Part shown: piece after piece, positions 5,380-7,596 of the stretch
Layout of the letters: each line of letters starts with the position of its first letter
Numbering within the stretch: position 1 is the stretch's first letter
From: an uncultured Ruminococcus sp.
Lineage (GTDB): Bacteria; Bacillota; Clostridia; Oscillospirales; Ruminococcaceae
Length of the DNA: 7,596 nt
Reading direction: 5' to 3'
NCBI GenBank assembly: GCA_900545125.1
Contig: UQXS01000117.1
Location: 1-7,596, forward strand
Notes under the pieces: generated by a model
Told to the model about the DNA's origin: nothing
What the model saw: the letters and a program-made list of their open reading frames with translations, nothing else
Databases searched by the model: none
Made by a program: the position numbers and the translations under genes

Positions 5380-7596
5380 TTATTTTTCAATCAACATCCG
5401 TTTTATAAGACATAAATCGTAAATGTCTATTACATTGTCTTCAAATAAATCGCCGGCTTTCCAGTCAGTCAGATTTCCGGAACACAAGAGCCACTTCTGC
5501 ATCATAACGGCATCAGCTATATTGAATTCACCGTCAGCATTGACATCACCGGAAATCGCTTTATCAGAAACAGCATATCCATATATTGCTAATTCATTTA
5601 AATCTCCGCCGCCTTTGACAATTTTTAATTTATTGGTCGGAGCAGATTCTGCAATCATGCTCATATTGCGATACATATATCCCCCCATATCGCTTGACCA
5701 GATGAGAGCATCCGTATTGGCATCATAAACGGAAAATTTTCCTGTACCATATGTATCGTAGATGCCGAATCCGGTTATGCGGTATGTACCCCCAAGATCT
5801 GCGTAACAGGTAATATCCGATCGGTTTACATTAGTTTCAGGGTTTAAAAGTGACGACGTATCGCTGTAGATAAACTCAGGCATTGTGTCCGGTTCATCAA
5901 ACATTCGATAAAACTGATTGAGCACTGCGTCAGACGGTGCAGCTGACAAATCACATATCTCTGTCTCTTTATTTTCGGATAAGCAGATATCTGCCGGACG
6001 GATATAATATCCTTTCCCGTTTACCACATTTTTTTCCGAAGATGAATATGTAATATAAACCGGTGTTTCCGATACATCAACAGTGATATTTCCGTCCGTA
6101 ATCTCCAGATTTTTCGTTGTTCCTTCCGCATATTGAGACGGCATTGTGAGATATGCATATTCAGAATCTCCAACAGACATAGAAAAATCATTTATCACTT
6201 TTTCCTCATTTGTCGGCGACCAGACGCAATCTATTATTTCACCGGTCACTCTGTCTTTGAATCGGTAAACAGCAGCTCCGTCATGTGACAGATCATCACA
6301 AAAATCTGCATTTTCCAGCACAGATGTCATACACGAAATGTGATACCATGCAGTTTTTTTATCCCATTGTCCTTTATATGTTACAAGTCCCGAATCGGCA
6401 TATACTCCGGATTGTTCATCCCTGAGCTGAAACTTTGTTATCCTGTCAACGTCATTTTTTATGGCAACAAGGCAGGTTCTTGTCAAGCGCTGTGCATATT
6501 TAAGTTGAAATACTTCATTTTCATGATTATCCACACCTTCAATCACACAGTCATTCATAGGAACATCGTACTCTGAGATCCACAGTTCTGTTCCCGGAGC
6601 ATTTTCATTGATCCAGTTCTGAATAGAACGGATTTTTTCCGAAAAGGCACTGTTTTCCGGATTATATTCATCCGGTCCGATATGAACATTTATAATATCC
6701 ACAGCAAATTTTCCGTCAGTACGGTTATAGTCAAACCAGAGTTTCATTTCAGACAGATAGTCTAACATCGTGGATGTTCCGACAAGTCCTCCCATTGCCA
6801 GCTTAAAGTCAGGATCGGCATTTTTTACTCCTGCGTTTGGAATTGTTCCTTCATGTCCATCATAGTCTGCCGAGCACATTGCAGCAAGTTCGTATGGTGT
6901 ATAATAATTTGCTTTGCCGCTCCAGCTCTTATTTGGCTCGTTACAATTTTCGAGTGCAGACAGCAATCCTAAACCGGCAGCTGCTTTTTTGGAATCAGCT
7001 GCATTCAATGTATCAGGATCAACATCAGGATTGTTTCCGTATCGTGCTGCCACCTGATACATAGCCTGAGCATGGATTGCATAGCTTTTCGGATCGAGAG
7101 TATCTGCATCTTTCGGAACTGCAATTTCCGGATAATCTTCACTTCCGTAAATATAACTGCTTCCTCCCTGAAAACAAGGGATAATACTGATATTCTGTTC
7201 CTTCATTGCTGTGTAGTAGCTGTCCATATCTCCCCATGAACCCTGTGTGAATCTGATTTTTCCGTCAGAATCAATAAGCCAGTTTAAATTATGATATTCA
7301 CGCACATTTCCGGCAGCAAAAATCGAAGTGATAGGATCATCAATAAATGCATTAAATCCCACTCGTCCGCCGGAAGAAAGTTTTGTTTTTGAGTTGCCGG
7401 CAGGCTTGGCAGATGTTTTTTTGCGCTGCTCGCCGGATAACTCCGAAACTTTATATCCGTATATCGCAAGTTCACTTATACCGCTGTCTCCGCATCCGGA
7501 AGAAAAACGAAGATATCTTGTTGGCGATGCATCGGTAATCTTTTTTCCCTGCCATGACATATATGAATCTGTAGAAAATGAGAGAATTTCATTCCA
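5380..7596 (-). CDS. Dockerin-containing modular glycoside hydrolase-like protein (N-terminus cut by window edge)
   Basis: The frame stays open to the window edge, giving 739 codons with the stop (738 residues); the ATG at 7560 is internal, because the preceding 12 codons continue a domain. Residues are counted from 7596. About 1-50: end of a discoidin-like (F5/8 type C) carbohydrate-binding module, ending SELAIYGYKVS. About 50-75: Lys/Ser-rich linker. About 80-430: TIM-barrel domain resembling clan GH-A/GH39-like enzymes, with likely acid/base Glu220 in ENCNEPN and likely nucleophile Glu342 in LWISEYD. About 430-520: beta-rich part. About 570-675: second discoidin-like module (NELAIYGYAVS). 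About 683-736: type I-like dockerin with two calcium loops, DVNADGEFNIAD and DLFEDNVIDIYD. Dockerins dock enzymes onto cohesins of a cellulosome outside the cell, so a signal peptide is expected beyond the edge. Substrate is unknown, probably a plant or host polysaccharide. Confidence 0.88.
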   Translation of the reverse strand, partial: WNEILSFSTDSYMSWQGKKITDASPTRYLRFSSGCGDSGISELAIYGYKVSELSGEQRKKTSAKPAGNSKTKLSSGGRVGFNAFIDDPITSIFAAGNVREYHNLNWLIDSDGKIRFTQGSWGDMDSYYTAMKEQNISIIPCFQGGSSYIYGSEDYPEIAVPKDADTLDPKSYAIHAQAMYQVAARYGNNPDVDPDTLNAADSKKAAAGLGLLSALENCNEPNKSWSGKANYYTPYELAAMCSADYDGHEGTIPNAGVKNADPDFKLAMGGLVGTSTMLDYLSEMKLWFDYNRTDGKFAVDIINVHIGPDEYNPENSAFSEKIRSIQNWINENAPGTELWISEYDVPMNDCVIEGVDNHENEVFQLKYAQRLTRTCLVAIKNDVDRITKFQLRDEQSGVYADSGLVTYKGQWDKKTAWYHISCMTSVLENADFCDDLSHDGAAVYRFKDRVTGEIIDCVWSPTNEEKVINDFSMSVGDSEYAYLTMPSQYAEGTTKNLEITDGNITVDVSETPVYITYSSSEKNVVNGKGYYIRPADICLSENKETEICDLSAAPSDAVLNQFYRMFDEPDTMPEFIYSDTSSLLNPETNVNRSDITCYADLGGTYRITGFGIYDTYGTGKFSVYDANTDALIWSSDMGGYMYRNMSMIAESAPTNKLKIVKGGGDLNELAIYGYAVSDKAISGDVNADGEFNIADAVMMQKWLLCSGNLTDWKAGDLFEDNVIDIYDLCLIKRMLIEK

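Noticed and set aside
7284..7475. A 63-codon minus-strand frame in a second frame
   Set aside because: It overlaps the linker of the dockerin protein out of frame and has no independent support.
1..7596. CRISPR array, tRNA or rRNA genes, or a defence system
   Set aside because: No regularly spaced direct repeats, tRNA-like cloverleaf or rRNA stretches were seen, and the genes present are metabolic, protein quality control, ribosome assembly and polysaccharide degradation.

Overview
The window suggests a low-GC, anaerobic, fibre-degrading Firmicute, most likely a Ruminococcus-type member of the Oscillospiraceae. Three things point there. One is the adjacent lon-ysxC pair typical of Firmicutes. 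The second is Firmicute-style Shine-Dalgarno sequences and promoters. The third is a secreted-type carbohydrate-active enzyme ending in a dockerin, the plug of cellulosome enzymes. The genus is inferred from gene content and style, not from a marker gene. All protein genes lie on the minus strand.

From low to high coordinate: (1) 1-378 is the N-terminal third or less of an aconitate hydratase, cut by the window edge, with a good promoter at 415-443. (2) 494-520 is an intrinsic terminator closing the lysA transcript. (3) 526-4843 is a lon > ysxC > lysA cluster in the direction of transcription: the ATP-dependent protease LonA, the ribosome-assembly GTPase YsxC/EngB, and diaminopimelate decarboxylase, the last step of lysine synthesis. 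lon and ysxC are tightly coupled, with the ysxC ribosome-binding site overlapping the lon stop codon. lysA follows after 66 bases that hold an AT-rich inverted repeat and a possible weak promoter. (4) About 4945-5300 is a roughly 350-base internally deleted IS1-like element. It keeps both imperfect ends, its own promoter and start, the first 21 codons (with a CPNC half zinc finger) and the last 71 codons of the transposase, but lacks the catalytic middle. It lies just upstream of the lon promoter and points towards lon. (5) 5301-5379 holds a short palindrome and a compact hairpin after the last gene. (6) 5380-7596 is a partial modular enzyme: discoidin-like module, linker, TIM-barrel glycoside hydrolase-like domain, beta-rich region, second discoidin-like module, dockerin.

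The lon-ysxC-lysA and aconitase genes are housekeeping. The accessory content is the deleted IS1-like element and the cellulosomal enzyme. I found no RNA genes, CRISPR array or defence system. The most unusual items are the deletion derivative placed at the lon promoter and the catalytic domain of the dockerin protein, which I cannot assign with certainty to a named glycoside hydrolase family.
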